From assembly GCF_001557875.1 (NCBI RefSeq), contig NZ_LNRF01000001.1, positions 1,426,001 through 1,490,000 of the forward strand: a stretch of DNA of 64,000 nt, written 5' to 3'. The notes under the pieces were generated by a model. The model ran no database searches. It saw only the letters and a program-made list of their open reading frames with translations, and was not told where the DNA came from. Below are positions 7,695 to 20,971 of this stretch, piece by piece; within the stretch, counting starts at the first letter, position 1; every line of letters starts with the position of its first letter. Both the position numbers and the translations under genes were made by a program. The DNA comes from Vibrio splendidus. GTDB taxonomy: Bacteria; Pseudomonadota; Gammaproteobacteria; Enterobacterales; Vibrionaceae.

Positions 7695-9290
7695 CTACAA
7701 ACCCTGCTCTTTCGCCATCTTAATTGCGATATGAGGCGCATTCCAAAGCGATGGCAGTAATATTAGAGATACCGGAACCGCTGTAATTACGATGAAGGAC
7801 TGCAGCGCTGAAATACCGCCGGCTCCAAGGGAAATCAGAATTAACGCTGTTACCCCCATCATCACACCCCAAAAGGTACGAATAATTGCATTCGGTTCTG
7901 TCTCACCACTGATAACTACACTGATGGTGTAAGTCATTGAGTCACCAGTCGTTACGATGAAAATCGTTGTTAAGATCAAGAACAAAATAGAGATCAGCAT
8001 TGGCATAGGTAGCTGTTGAGTTACCGCTAGCAGAGCACCTGGTAAGTTAAAGCCTTCGAACGCTTTACTTACGCTGCCTGGATCCGCGATTTCGAACGCA
8101 AGGCCAGAGCCGCCAACAATGGTGAACCAGAAACAAGTTACAAACGGTGCCACAAGACTAATCGTTGTCACCAATTGACGGATACTACGACCACGTGAAA
8201 TACGAGCGATGAAGATAGCCATCATTGGCCCGTAACCTAAGAACCAACCCCAGAAGAACACTGTCCACCAGCTCAACCAACCTTCGTCACCACGGTAAGT
8301 TGCCATTGGGATGAAGTTATCAATCATGCTGCCTACACCTTGGATGTAGCCATTGAAGATGAAGTTTGTTGGGCCGAAGATCAGGATGTAGACCATCAAT
8401 GCCATTGCCAAAATTACGTTGTAACGGCTTAGCATTTGCATTCCACGGTTAAGACCACTTAACGCCGACAATGTGTATAAAACAATAGCGAATAAGATAA
8501 TGATCAGCTGCGTCGTGAAGCCATCTGGAATATCAAACAGCGCGTTCAGTGCATAACTCACTTGCAAGCCTAGGAAACCGATAGGACCAATGGTGCCCGC
8601 CGCTACTGCGACAATACAACATGCATCAATCAATGCACCGGTGTGGCCTTTCAGTGCTCTTTCGCCTAATACAGGGTAAAGCAGAATACGAGGTTTAAGA
8701 GGTAAGCCTTTGTCGTAGTGAAGGTGCATAACCACGATAGACGTTAAGCTACCCACAATAGCCCATGCTAGGAAACCCCAGTGCATGAATGATTGCGATA
8801 AAGCATTCACCGCGCCTTGCTGCGCATTTTCTTGCGCGCCATACAATGGTGGTGGGCTAACGTAGTGAGCGATAGGCTCTGCTGCGGCCCAAAATACACC
8901 ACCGCCTGCAAGTAGCGTACAGAAGATGATAGCCATCCAACGGAAACCATCCATTTCCGGTTTAGCGATGCCACCTAGAATAACCTTGCCTGTTCGCCCT
9001 GCCGCTAAGCCAAGACCAATAAGAAAAGTCAGAAGAAGAAGCATTTGCCAGTAAGGACCGAATACTTTTACAGACCATGCAAAACCCGTATTTACTAGGC
9101 TTGATAACAGCTCGCCATCAAATAGAGCAAGTGCCACGAACAGAGCGATAAAGCCGCCACTGTACCAAAGTGCTGGGTTGGATAGTCCTAATTTGTCTGA
9201 CGTAGATTCAGACAGGTTTGTGTTGCTTGTTGTGTGTGCTTGACCCGCATTTAAGCTTGAAGATTTCACGCTATTGGTTAAATCAGACAT
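7695..9290 (-). CDS. BCCT-family betaine/carnitine/choline-type transporter
   Basis: The 531-residue protein has about twelve hydrophobic segments, the AAAEP motif near residue 138 and the BCCT signature FFWGWFLGYGPMMAIFIARISRGR. In glycine betaine carriers such as BetP this segment usually reads W.W..SW.P; here it is WFLGYGP. The second Trp is lost, so the substrate may not be glycine betaine itself. BCCT proteins carry quaternary ammonium or sulfonium compounds into the cell by Na+ or H+ symport or exchange. It is the fourth gene of a catabolic operon and not near osmotic-stress genes, so uptake for nutrition is likely. The first 30 residues are a Ser/Thr-rich cytoplasmic tail. Confidence 0.88.
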   Translation of the reverse strand: MSDLTNSVKSSSLNAGQAHTTSNTNLSESTSDKLGLSNPALWYSGGFIALFVALALFDGELLSSLVNTGFAWSVKVFGPYWQMLLLLTFLIGLGLAAGRTGKVILGGIAKPEMDGFRWMAIIFCTLLAGGGVFWAAAEPIAHYVSPPPLYGAQENAQQGAVNALSQSFMHWGFLAWAIVGSLTSIVVMHLHYDKGLPLKPRILLYPVLGERALKGHTGALIDACCIVAVAAGTIGPIGFLGLQVSYALNALFDIPDGFTTQLIIILFAIVLYTLSALSGLNRGMQMLSRYNVILAMALMVYILIFGPTNFIFNGYIQGVGSMIDNFIPMATYRGDEGWLSWWTVFFWGWFLGYGPMMAIFIARISRGRSIRQLVTTISLVAPFVTCFWFTIVGGSGLAFEIADPGSVSKAFEGFNLPGALLAVTQQLPMPMLISILFLILTTIFIVTTGDSMTYTISVVISGETEPNAIIRTFWGVMMGVTALILISLGAGGISALQSFIVITAVPVSLILLPSLWNAPHIAIKMAKEQGL

Positions 9291-9355
9291 ACTCTGACTC
9301 CAGAGGTTTCTTTGCAGCTATCATTTGAATGATGACTACAAGGGTGTATTTAACA

Positions 9356-9385
9356 CCTGCCCTATTATTTTTTGTGTTGGGCAGG
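9356..9385 (-). other. Hairpin between dipeptidase-like and BCCT genes
   Basis: CCTGCCC and GGGCAGG pair around a 16-base loop. There is no T tract, so this is probably an intercistronic element that adjusts the relative expression or stability of the BCCT message. Confidence 0.4.
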
Positions 9386-9520
9386 CTAATCCATGTTTGG
9401 GTTACCGCGTTGAGAAATAGACCGTTGTTCCTTTTAAATAATGAATTTGATTAAAGCAGTACTGGCTAAATGAACGTTTGTTAGCGGGCTGCCTGTTAGA
9501 TGATGACTAGCGAGAAACGC

Positions 9521-10516
9521 TTAACCCTTGCTTTGTGGCTCTAGGCCATCTTTCAAGAAGTTAAACCAGTTTTCTCCCAAGACTTGCCCAGCTTCAGACT
9601 CACTGAAACCATGACGCATCAATCCGTTATAAATATTTTCCATACCCGAACTACCACAGAACCAAGGCAGTGCATCTGGCCAACCTGAGTTGTTTGCAGA
9701 GCCTTCGCCGTAGTCCATTGCCTTCGACCAACGACCATTTCGCATCCATTCAAGAACCGCTTGAGGTTGGTTTAAGCATAGGTCACTGCCAATACCGAGG
9801 TGCTCTACGCCGACCATGTCAGCGGTAGTCGCAACCATCTGGCAGAAGTCTTCCAACGTACATTGGCTGCCATTTGGTAGGTGGAATGGGTATAAACTGA
9901 ATCCGATTAAGCCACCGCGTGCGGTTAAGGCTTTAATCACATCGTTTGATTTGTTTCGTAGTGCATCATGAGCAAACGTTGGGTTCGCGTGGCTGATACA
10001 AATAGGTCGAGAAGACAAGTCAATCGCTTCAAGTGTTGAGCGCTCTGCACTGTGAGACATATCGATGATCATGCCCACTCGGTTCATCTCTTCGATGGCT
10101 TGTTTACCAAAGCGAGTAATACCGGTGTCGTTCTTCTCGTAACAACCCGTCGCCAATAAGCTCTGGTTGTTGTACGTCAGCTGCATGATCAAAAGACCTT
10201 GCTTACGCATCACTTCGATAAGACCAATCTCATCGTCGATTGGAGAACAGTTTTGAGCACCAAGGAAAATACCGACTTTGCCAGTCGCTTTTGCCGTCTC
10301 AACATCAGCCATTGAGTGAATCGGCATGATAAGGTCTGCATTCTGCTCGAATCTTAAGTTCCACTCTGCAAAGCGAGATAAGGTTTCACGAGCTGTCTCG
10401 TGGTAAACCGCGGTAGCGTGAACTGCTGTAATGCCGCTCGCCTTTAGTGTTTGGAAATATTCTCTGTTCCAATTGCAGTATTGCAATCCATCTATAACAA
10501 TCCGTTGCTGGTACAT
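9521..10516 (-). CDS. M19 membrane-dipeptidase-family protein with altered metal site
   Basis: The start is the ATG at 10516, five bases after GGAG; the frame stays open to 10522. The protein (331 aa) has M19 hallmarks: the SH motif (DMSHSAERS), a second His in SHANP and GSDL near the C-terminal third. However, the N-terminal DGHxD that provides two zinc ligands reads DGLQYCN, and the bridging Glu region reads LGAQN. So three of the canonical ligands are missing. Dipeptidase homologues are known beside glycine-betaine catabolism genes in Pseudomonas, which fits this BCCT operon. Its chemistry may differ from classical dipeptide cleavage. No signal peptide is seen. Confidence 0.72.
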   Translation of the reverse strand: MYQQRIVIDGLQYCNWNREYFQTLKASGITAVHATAVYHETARETLSRFAEWNLRFEQNADLIMPIHSMADVETAKATGKVGIFLGAQNCSPIDDEIGLIEVMRKQGLLIMQLTYNNQSLLATGCYEKNDTGITRFGKQAIEEMNRVGMIIDMSHSAERSTLEAIDLSSRPICISHANPTFAHDALRNKSNDVIKALTARGGLIGFSLYPFHLPNGSQCTLEDFCQMVATTADMVGVEHLGIGSDLCLNQPQAVLEWMRNGRWSKAMDYGEGSANNSGWPDALPWFCGSSGMENIYNGLMRHGFSESEAGQVLGENWFNFLKDGLEPQSKG

Positions 10517-10637
10517 AACCACTCCTATTGAAAGCTCAGTGTTCTAGCTCGGTTTTGAAAACACGCTCAAGTAACATGTTTTCAAAAATGGGTTAAATCA
10601 CGTGTCTAAGTTCGTTTGCTGCTTTGGTTTAGGTGTT

Positions 10638-10660
10638 GGCCTGACTCTGTGAATCAGGCC
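10638..10660 (-). other. Intercistronic hairpin after the aldehyde dehydrogenase gene
   Basis: GGCCTGA / TCAGGCC pair around a nine-base loop. It lies between the dehydrogenase stop and the dipeptidase-like start with no T tract on the minus strand; partial termination or mRNA stabilisation is possible. Confidence 0.4.
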
Positions 10661-10698
10661 ACTTTTCATTAATAGAACGTCAATTAATACAGATCTAA

Positions 10699-12162
10699 CT
10701 AGTAAGGACGCTGGTAAGCTGTCTTAACCACTGTGTAGAACTCTTTCGCGTATTGACCTTGCTCACGAGGACCGAAGCTAGACTCTTTACGGCCACCAAA
10801 CGGTACGTGGTAATCCGTGCCTGCTGTTGGTAGGTTCACCATCACACAACCGGTCTGCGCTTGTTGCTTGAACATCGCACTAGTACGTAGGCTCTGAGTA
10901 ATGATGCCACCCGTTAGACCAAAGCGAGTATCGTTAGTTGTCGCAATCGCTTCTTCTAAGTCAGCGACACGAATCACGCTTGCCATTGGTGCGAACACTT
11001 CTTCTTGGTTCACTTCCCAATCGTTCTTAGTGTTCAAGAACAACGTTGGAGACATGTAGAAACCTTCGTGCTTCATGCTCAAGCGTTCGCCACCAAATGC
11101 CAGCTCACCGCCGCTTTGACGTGCTTTCTCAACCCAACCTAGATTTGCTTCAAGTTGGTTGCCATCAACGACAGGGCCCATGAACACACCTTCTTCCAGT
11201 GCGTGACCCACTTTCAGCTCGCTCATACGTTTGATTAGTGCTTCAACGTATTGGTCGTGAATGCTATCCATAACCACAAGGCGAGAAGACGCTGTACATT
11301 TTTGACCAGCACCCGAGAACGAACCTGCAATCGTTGCATCAACCGCAGTTTGGATATCAGCATCGTCAGCAATAACAAGTGCGTTTTTACTGCCCATTTC
11401 TAGTTGGCAACGAACGAAGTTTGGCGCTGTAGCAGCCGCAACCTTACGACCCGTGTCAACAGAACCGGTAAAGCTCACACCATTCACTTCTTTAGAATTG
11501 ATCAGTGCATCACCTACCGTTGAACCGCTACCCAGAACAAGGTTAAACGTACCTGCAGGGATACCTTGGCGGTGGATGATTTCAGTAAGCGCAACCGCAC
11601 TTGCTGGTGTTAGATTTGCTGGTTTCCAGATAACGCTGTTACCGAAAGCCAGTGCTGGAGCGATTTTCCAAGCAGCCGTTGCAGTCGGGAAGTTCCAAGG
11701 AGAGATGATGCCGATAACGCCTACCGCTTCACGAGTCACTTCAACAGAAACGCCTGGGCGTACTGAATCCGCGTTGTCACCAATTTGGCGAAGCACTTCA
11801 GCCGCAAAGTATTGGAAGAACTGACCTGCACGGTAAATCTCACCACGACCTTCAGCAAAAGGCTTACCTTCTTCACGAGAAAGAAGCGTGCCTAGCTCAT
11901 CGCAACGTGCAATCAATTCATCGCCAATCGCTTGAAGTACTGCTTGCTTACGTTCAATCGGCGTTTTTTCCCACTCTGGTTGGGCGTGCTTCGCCGCTGA
12001 AATCGCTTGTTGAACTTGTTCAGCACTTGCTTGTGCAAAGTTACCGATGTTTTCAGAAATATCTGATGGGTTAATGTTCGCAACGGTGCTTACACCCGCT
12101 TGCCATTCGCCGCCAATGTAAAGTGCGTTTTCTGCTTGAACATTCTGTAATTGAGTCATCAT
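10699..12162 (-). CDS. NAD(P)-dependent aldehyde dehydrogenase, alpha-ketoglutarate-semialdehyde type
   Basis: The 487-residue protein is a full-length aldehyde dehydrogenase: SPWNFP with Asn157, cofactor Lys180 (IWKPA), general base Glu255 in QLEMGSKN, and nucleophile Cys289 in GAGQKCTASSR. The QKCTASSR segment resembles 2,5-dioxopentanoate (alpha-ketoglutarate semialdehyde) dehydrogenases, but hydroxyproline or sugar-acid genes are absent nearby, so the real aldehyde is open. It is the second gene of the operon and likely oxidises an aldehyde formed during breakdown of the BCCT substrate. An AAGGACAGA ribosome binding site precedes a double ATG. Confidence 0.85.
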   Translation of the reverse strand: MMTQLQNVQAENALYIGGEWQAGVSTVANINPSDISENIGNFAQASAEQVQQAISAAKHAQPEWEKTPIERKQAVLQAIGDELIARCDELGTLLSREEGKPFAEGRGEIYRAGQFFQYFAAEVLRQIGDNADSVRPGVSVEVTREAVGVIGIISPWNFPTATAAWKIAPALAFGNSVIWKPANLTPASAVALTEIIHRQGIPAGTFNLVLGSGSTVGDALINSKEVNGVSFTGSVDTGRKVAAATAPNFVRCQLEMGSKNALVIADDADIQTAVDATIAGSFSGAGQKCTASSRLVVMDSIHDQYVEALIKRMSELKVGHALEEGVFMGPVVDGNQLEANLGWVEKARQSGGELAFGGERLSMKHEGFYMSPTLFLNTKNDWEVNQEEVFAPMASVIRVADLEEAIATTNDTRFGLTGGIITQSLRTSAMFKQQAQTGCVMVNLPTAGTDYHVPFGGRKESSFGPREQGQYAKEFYTVVKTAYQRPY

Positions 12163-12358
12163 TCTGTCCTTGTAACGGTTAGGTTGCGGTTGAGTCTGGC
12201 AACCATCTGGTTAATTAATAAACTGTTAATATTCAGGTAATTAATTGCTAAAATAAGTTATACATTTTGTATCTAAAGTGAACCCGTTCGCTTGTATCAA
12301 TAAACCACTTCAATTCAAAAGAGTTTTAATCCGCAAATAGCTTTAGTTCACAGTCGGA

Positions 12359-12769
12359 TTATTCAGGTTGAGACGCCGATGCATAAACCACGAACTCGAC
12401 CAGCATCTCTTCTCTTGCTAACCCTGCAACGACGACCGCAGCACGGTTTGGATAAGGTGCATTGAAGTATTCTCCGTATACGCTGTTTACCGTTTTTAGG
12501 TATTCACGGTCTGTCACGTAAATCAGAACTTGCAGCACGGAATCCATAGATTCGCCTGCGCACTCCAACGTATGAACAAGGTTGTTAAAAGTCTGACGCG
12601 TCTGGGCTTCAATACCGCCTTCTACTACTGCGCCAGTCTCATCGATTGGAATCTGCGCGGTATACAGAGTGCCGTTATTAACGATTGCCCACTCTAGAGG
12701 TGCTTTTGAAGCGAAAAGCTCGGTTTTTACTGGGTGTTTTTTAGTTTGTGCGTTCACGATTCCATCCAA
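12359..12769 (-). CDS. RidA/YjgF/YER057c-family protein
   Basis: The 136-residue protein has the RidA fold signature with the conserved Arg109 in YPNRAAVVV and Glu125 near the C-terminus. Family members hydrolyse reactive enamine/imine intermediates or act in catabolic deaminations; Arg contacts the carboxylate of the substrate. It is the first gene of the minus-strand operon and divergent from a LysR gene. That suggests an imine is formed in this pathway, for example from an amine oxidation. The ATG at 12769 has only a weak binding site; a GTG at 12757 is an alternative start. Confidence 0.82.
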   Translation of the reverse strand: MDGIVNAQTKKHPVKTELFASKAPLEWAIVNNGTLYTAQIPIDETGAVVEGGIEAQTRQTFNNLVHTLECAGESMDSVLQVLIYVTDREYLKTVNSVYGEYFNAPYPNRAAVVVAGLAREEMLVEFVVYASASQPE

Positions 12770-12914
12770 CTTTGTAACAACTATGTTTCAAGATGGTTAA
12801 ATACTGCACCTTGACGACTGATAAATCTAACGGTAAATTTTGTGCATTTGATAAATAAAACCTATCACCTTGCAAAAAGTAAGGTATAGCAAGGGCTAGA
12901 CAAGGATTCGTGCC

Positions 12915-13796
12915 ATGAGTATTAAGCTACAACAGTTAAAACATTTTGTTTTGGTGGTCGAAGAAGGTGGATTTCGAGCGGCATCTCACCGTGCAAATCG
13001 ATCGCAAGCGGCACTTTCGACTTCGATAAAAGAGTTGGAAAAAATACTCGGCCAGCCTCTGTTTGAAACAGGCAACAAATCGACGCTGACGCCATTTGGA
13101 GAAATATGCTTACCCAAAATCATTCAATTTCTGAATGTTTACAAAGCATTAGACAATGACCTTCGAGCAGCGGCAGCAGGACAACAAGGAAGAGTTCGAA
13201 TAGCAAGCGTGCCTTCGGTGGCCGCAAAACTAATCCCTAGTGTTTTAGGGGCCTTTTGTGAGCAGTACCCGAATGTAGAAGTGAGTTTGATTGATGATAA
13301 TGCGGCAGGTGTAGAAGCAAGGTTACTCTCTGGAGAGGTGGATGTTGCCCTCGGCAATAGTTCCCATTTAGAAGAAGAGAGCATCAACTTCACGCCTTTG
13401 CTTTCTGATCCTATTGGAGTGGTGTGCCTCAAAGACAACCCTATTGCCTCTCAACGGGAAGGAATCGAATGGCAAACCTTGTTAAAACAGCCTTTCATTC
13501 GCAACGGGACTTGTACCCTACTTGACCCAACTCCGGCACGAATGCTCAGCGAACAAGCTCTGTACTCAGTGGAGAATATTACCTCGCTGTTTTCGGTGTT
13601 AGAGCTCGGGATTGGCGTTACCACTCTACCTAAACTGGCTTTCCCTACCAACGAAACCCGCTTGGTGTGGATTCCGTTAATTGACCCACCCTTGCAACGA
13701 CAAATCGGTATTTTCAGACTGTCTGATCGTACCATCTCACCACAAGCACAGGCTTTCCATGACTTATGTGTTCAATACCTCAGTTATGAAGAGTAA
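12915..13796 (+). CDS. LysR-family transcriptional regulator of the BCCT operon
   Basis: The 293-residue protein begins with the LysR winged helix (KLQQLKHFVLVVEEGGFRAASHRANRSQAALSTSIKELE), then a periplasmic-binding-protein-like effector domain from about residue 90. It is transcribed divergently from the RidA gene with 145 bases between starts. This is the classical arrangement for a LysR protein controlling its neighbour and itself. The inducer is probably the BCCT substrate or a breakdown product (inference). Confidence 0.88.
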   Translation: MSIKLQQLKHFVLVVEEGGFRAASHRANRSQAALSTSIKELEKILGQPLFETGNKSTLTPFGEICLPKIIQFLNVYKALDNDLRAAAAGQQGRVRIASVPSVAAKLIPSVLGAFCEQYPNVEVSLIDDNAAGVEARLLSGEVDVALGNSSHLEEESINFTPLLSDPIGVVCLKDNPIASQREGIEWQTLLKQPFIRNGTCTLLDPTPARMLSEQALYSVENITSLFSVLELGIGVTTLPKLAFPTNETRLVWIPLIDPPLQRQIGIFRLSDRTISPQAQAFHDLCVQYLSYEE

Positions 13797-13812
13797 TAAG
13801 AGAGCCTAGATT

Positions 13813-13847
13813 AAGTAAATTAGGCAGCACTTTGCTGCCATTTACTT
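13813..13847 (+). terminator. Strong hairpin after the LysR gene
   Basis: AAGTAAAT-ta-GGCAGCA pairs with TGCTGCC-ATTTACTT around a three-base loop. The stem is long, but no T tract follows; it probably protects or ends the lysR transcript. Confidence 0.6.
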
Positions 13848-14515
13848 CCTCAAAACTCGGTGTCTCTTATCCCAACCATGCTTCTCACACACACAATCAT
13901 CACCATCACTCCTATAACACCAACATTTAGGCGCTGAATTTTCACGCTCGCGTACGCAAATAGTGACAAAGTGACAACAATATAAAAAATATTCGTTTAT
14001 TGATAAGGAGCGACGTACGTTTAATATCCCAGACAAACGAAACCTTCCATCCTTGCCTCAAACAAGCTTAACCCCAGCCAAAATCACACTTCGTAATTCA
14101 GCTTGCAAATGAACCTAAGTGTTTGAATTATCTTAATTGATAAGATCGTAAATTGATAATTTTGCTCGCTAAGCCCTTCTAAAAACCCCCTCTTTTTTTT
14201 AAGAATAAAGCATCTTAAATATTCATGAATAAAGTAATAGAACTATTACTTTTATAAATGAAAAACACTCATTTCAAAAATGGAATTATTGATGTCAATA
14301 TTTGTCGTTTTGATCACATAATTTTAGGCGTAATTTATATTTTGTCGAAACGATAGCGAATTAACTTAATTCGTTTCATTTCGTCAGGAGATATAAAACC
14401 AGCAAGGGTTTTTCTTTAAAACAAATCAAGTGTTATTAACAAGTGAAATGTGGTAACAAGTTAAATTTAAACTGTGTTTTATATTAACTTACACTGTTTA
14501 ACATAAGGTTTTATT
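13848..14515 (+). promoter_or_regulatory. Long gene-free leader region of the atp operon
   Basis: No supported gene is seen; the only longer frame (antisense, 13842-14036) has no binding site or family resemblance. The region is AT-rich, especially 14100-14515. It holds a 17-base perfect palindrome CGAATTAACTTAATTCG at 14357-14373 and a weak CRP-like site TGTCG-N6-TCACA at 14303-14318. Both precede atpI and may control the operon. Confidence 0.4.
14357..14373. promoter_or_regulatory. 17-bp perfect palindrome upstream of atpI
   Basis: CGAATTAA-C-TTAATTCG has eight-base arms around one central base. It lies 142 bases before the atpI start. Size and symmetry fit a dimeric repressor or activator site; the factor is unknown. 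Confidence 0.45.
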
Positions 14516-15689
<1,174 letters not shown>

Positions 15690-15736
15690 TTAATAACTAC
15701 AAAAATTAACTAACAAATTATTTATCGGAGATACAA

Positions 15737-15973
15737 ATGGATATCGTAAGCGCAGTTTTATATGTAGCAGGTGCATTACTGATCGGTTTAGGTGCAGCAG
15801 GTGCAGCATCTGGTATTGGTAACTTAGCAGGTAAATACCTTGAAGGTGTTGCGCGTCAACCAGACCTTACTCCAATGCTTCGTACTCAATTCTTCATCAT
15901 GATGGGTCTTGTGGATGCGGTACCGATGATCGGTGTTGGTATCGGTCTATACATCATCTTCGCCGTGGCTTAA
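15737..15973 (+). CDS. atpE: F0 subunit c (proton type)
   Basis: The 78-residue hairpin protein has the polar loop ARQPD at 39-43 and ion-binding Asp60 in [14 protein letters not shown]. The second helix is very close to that of E. coli subunit c. The residues that mark sodium-binding c subunits (Glu plus Ser-Thr near the carboxylate) are absent, so proton coupling is expected. A GGAGATACAA ribosome binding region precedes the ATG. Confidence 0.95.
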   Translation: MDIVSAVLYVAGALLIGLGAAGAASGIGNLAGKYLEGVARQPDLTPMLRTQFFIMMGLVDAVPMIGVGIGLYIIFAVA

Positions 15974-16027
15974 TCAAACCGCTTTGAAAGATCGATTTAT
16001 ACATAATCAAGATTTAGTGAGGAAGGT

Positions 16028-16498
16028 ATGAACTTAAATGCAAGCATGTTTGGACAAGCAATCTCATTCGTGATTTTTGTTTGGCTGTGCATGAAATATG
16101 TATGGCCCCCTCTCACCGCGATGTTAGACGAGCGCCAAAAAGAAATCGCTGATGGTTTACGCCACTCAGAGAACGCTGCGAAAGAGCTAGAACTAGCAAA
16201 ATCAAATGGCGCGCAACTCATCGAAGATGCAAGAAAAGACGTGACTGAACTGGTTGAACAAGGCCGAAAACGCCGCAATGAAATCATCAGCTTAGCACAA
16301 CAAGAAGCCGAGCAAGAAAAGGCACGCATCTTAGAACAAGGTAGAGCTGAGCTAGAAGGCGAACGCCAAAAGATACGCCGTGAACTTCAGGCGGATATGG
16401 CAGACGCAGTGATTCAAAGTGCACAGAAACTGATTAGCAAAAACCTAGATTCCGCAACGAACCGAGCGCTAGTTGACCAAATGATTAGCGAACTCTAA
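16028..16498 (+). CDS. atpF: F0 subunit b
   Basis: The 156-residue protein has one N-terminal membrane helix (about residues 8-26), then a long charged amphipathic helix rich in Glu, Lys, Arg and Ala. This is the peripheral stalk that holds F1 still. Length equals the E. coli protein. GAGGAAGGT precedes the ATG. Confidence 0.94.
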   Translation: MNLNASMFGQAISFVIFVWLCMKYVWPPLTAMLDERQKEIADGLRHSENAAKELELAKSNGAQLIEDARKDVTELVEQGRKRRNEIISLAQQEAEQEKARILEQGRAELEGERQKIRRELQADMADAVIQSAQKLISKNLDSATNRALVDQMISEL

Positions 16499-16509
16499 GG
16501 AGAGGCAAT

Positions 16510-17061
16510 ATGTCAGATTACACCAATATTGCTCATCCCTACGCCAAGGCATCGTTTGAATTTGCTTTAGGTGAAAACCAGTTACAAGAGTGGCACTCAA
16601 TGCTGTCCATTCTTGTGGCTGTCGCGGATGAAGAAACGATCGCTAGTCAGATTTCTTCAGCAGAAGGTGCTTCTACACACCAAACAGAAGAGCTGGCAAA
16701 CCTCATCATTCATATTTGCCAAGGACTCGTTGATGACCACGTCATTAATCTTATTCGAGTCTTGGCCGAGAACGGCCGTCTTTCTGTTGTAAGAGATCTG
16801 TTTGAATTGTTCTGCGAGCTAAAGGACGAACATGAACGTGTAGTGCCTGTCACTGTCACCAGTTCAGAAGTGCTGACACAAGATCAAGTTACGTCATTAA
16901 CAGCTGCACTTGAGAAGAAATTAGAGCGTCAGGTTGAAATGAAGCAGGTTATTGATGACACGTTAGTAGGTGGAATGGTCATCAAAGCGGGTGAAACCGT
17001 TATCGATGGTTCTTTAAACACATCAATTGACCGATTGGCTCATCAACTTCACGCGAGATAG
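16510..17061 (+). CDS. atpH: F1 subunit delta
   Basis: The 183-residue protein starts [16 protein letters not shown], the usual delta N-terminal pattern (.. IARPYAKALFE.A). It ends with the conserved [22 protein letters not shown] segment. It links the peripheral stalk to the alpha subunits. It lies between atpF and atpA with short gaps, as expected. Confidence 0.93.
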   Translation: MSDYTNIAHPYAKASFEFALGENQLQEWHSMLSILVAVADEETIASQISSAEGASTHQTEELANLIIHICQGLVDDHVINLIRVLAENGRLSVVRDLFELFCELKDEHERVVPVTVTSSEVLTQDQVTSLTAALEKKLERQVEMKQVIDDTLVGGMVIKAGETVIDGSLNTSIDRLAHQLHAR

Positions 17062-17070
17062 GTAACAATT

Positions 17071-18612
17071 ATGCAATTAAATTCAAATGAAATCAGCGAT
17101 CTAATCAAAGAACGCATCTCGAAATTTAATGTGAGCACCGAGGCTCGCAACGAAGGCACTATCGTATCGGTTCGTGATGGCATCATCACAATCAATGGCC
17201 TTGCTGATGTTATGCAAGGTGAGATGATTGAGCTACCAGGTGGCAAATACGCACTCGCACTTAACCTCGATACCCATTCAGTAGGTGCGGTGGTTATGGG
17301 CCCCTACACTGACCTCTCTGAAGGTATGAAAGTGAAAGGTACAGGTCGTATCTTGGAAGTACCTGTCGGTAACGGACTTCTTGGCCGTGTAGTAAACACA
17401 TTAGGCGAGCCAATCGATGGTAAAGGCCCAGTAAGTTGTGACCGACTCGACCCGGTTGAAGTGATTGCACCCGGTGTAATCGAACGTAAGTCTGTTGATC
17501 AACCTATTCAAACTGGCTACAAAGCGGTTGATACCATGGTGCCAATCGGTCGTGGTCAACGTGAACTTATCATCGGTGACCGTCAGACGGGTAAAACAGC
17601 GTTAGCTATCGATGCGATCATCAATCAGAAAGATTCTGGCATCAAATGTGTGTATGTGGCGATTGGCCAAAAAGCCTCCACTATCGCTAACGTGGTTCGT
17701 AAACTCGAAGACCACGATGCGCTAAAAAACACCATCGTAGTCGTGGCATCAGCATCAGAGTCTGCAGCGCTTCAATACCTAGCCCCTTATGCGGGTTGCA
17801 CCATGGGTGAATACTTCCGTGACCGCGGTGAAGATGCACTGATCATCTATGATGACCTATCAAAACAAGCCGTTGCTTACCGTCAAATCTCGTTGCTATT
17901 GAAACGCCCACCGGGTCGTGAAGCCTTCCCTGGCGACGTATTCTACCTTCACTCACGCCTACTAGAACGTGCAGCACGAGTGAATGCAGAGTATGTAGAG
18001 AAGTTCACTAACGGTGAAGTGAAAGGTCAAACAGGCTCATTAACAGCGCTTCCTATCATTGAAACTCAAGCGGGTGACGTATCAGCGTTTGTACCAACGA
18101 ACGTCATCTCAATCACCGATGGTCAGGTTTTCCTTCAAACCCAACTGTTTAATTCAGGCCTACGCCCTGCAGTAGACCCAGGTATCTCGGTATCTCGTGT
18201 GGGTGGTGCGGCGCAATGCAAGATCATCAAGAAACTGTCTGGTGGTATCCGTACTTCATTAGCTCAATATCGCGAGCTGGCGGCCTTTGCTCAATTCTCT
18301 TCTGACTTAGATGAGATGACGCGCAAACAGCTAGATCATGGTGAGCGTGTTACCGAACTAATGAAGCAAAAACAATACTCTCCTATGTCAGTCGCTGAGC
18401 AAGCAACGGTTATTTACGCGGCAGAGAAAGGCTACTTGGTCGGTGTTGAGCTAAGCAACATTGCCCGCTTTGAAGAAGAGCTGATTGCTTACGCCAAAGG
18501 TCAAAACCCTGCGTTGTTCGAAAAAATCAACGCGACAGGCGATTACAACGACGAAATCGATGGCGCTCTTAAAGAGATCCTAGAAGGTTTTGTTGGGATG
18601 AAAGCTTGGTAG
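17071..18612 (+). CDS. atpA: F1 subunit alpha
   Basis: The 513-residue protein has the Walker A motif GDRQTGKT at 169-176, the Walker B region [12 protein letters not shown], and the signature [17 protein letters not shown]. Length matches E. coli AtpA exactly. It forms the non-catalytic nucleotide sites of the hexamer. Confidence 0.97.
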   Translation: MQLNSNEISDLIKERISKFNVSTEARNEGTIVSVRDGIITINGLADVMQGEMIELPGGKYALALNLDTHSVGAVVMGPYTDLSEGMKVKGTGRILEVPVGNGLLGRVVNTLGEPIDGKGPVSCDRLDPVEVIAPGVIERKSVDQPIQTGYKAVDTMVPIGRGQRELIIGDRQTGKTALAIDAIINQKDSGIKCVYVAIGQKASTIANVVRKLEDHDALKNTIVVVASASESAALQYLAPYAGCTMGEYFRDRGEDALIIYDDLSKQAVAYRQISLLLKRPPGREAFPGDVFYLHSRLLERAARVNAEYVEKFTNGEVKGQTGSLTALPIIETQAGDVSAFVPTNVISITDGQVFLQTQLFNSGLRPAVDPGISVSRVGGAAQCKIIKKLSGGIRTSLAQYRELAAFAQFSSDLDEMTRKQLDHGERVTELMKQKQYSPMSVAEQATVIYAAEKGYLVGVELSNIARFEEELIAYAKGQNPALFEKINATGDYNDEIDGALKEILEGFVGMKAW

Positions 18613-18657
18613 TGCTCCGGTTTGTTAGCTGGAAATCAAAACAAATAGGAGCAGGTT

Positions 18658-20957
<2,300 letters not shown>

Positions 20958-20971
20958 GAGGTTGGTGCACC

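Noticed and set aside
10699-12162. Hydroxyproline degradation as the role of the operon
   Set aside because: The dehydrogenase resembles the ketoglutarate-semialdehyde type, but no epimerase, hydroxyproline oxidase or deaminase genes are present.
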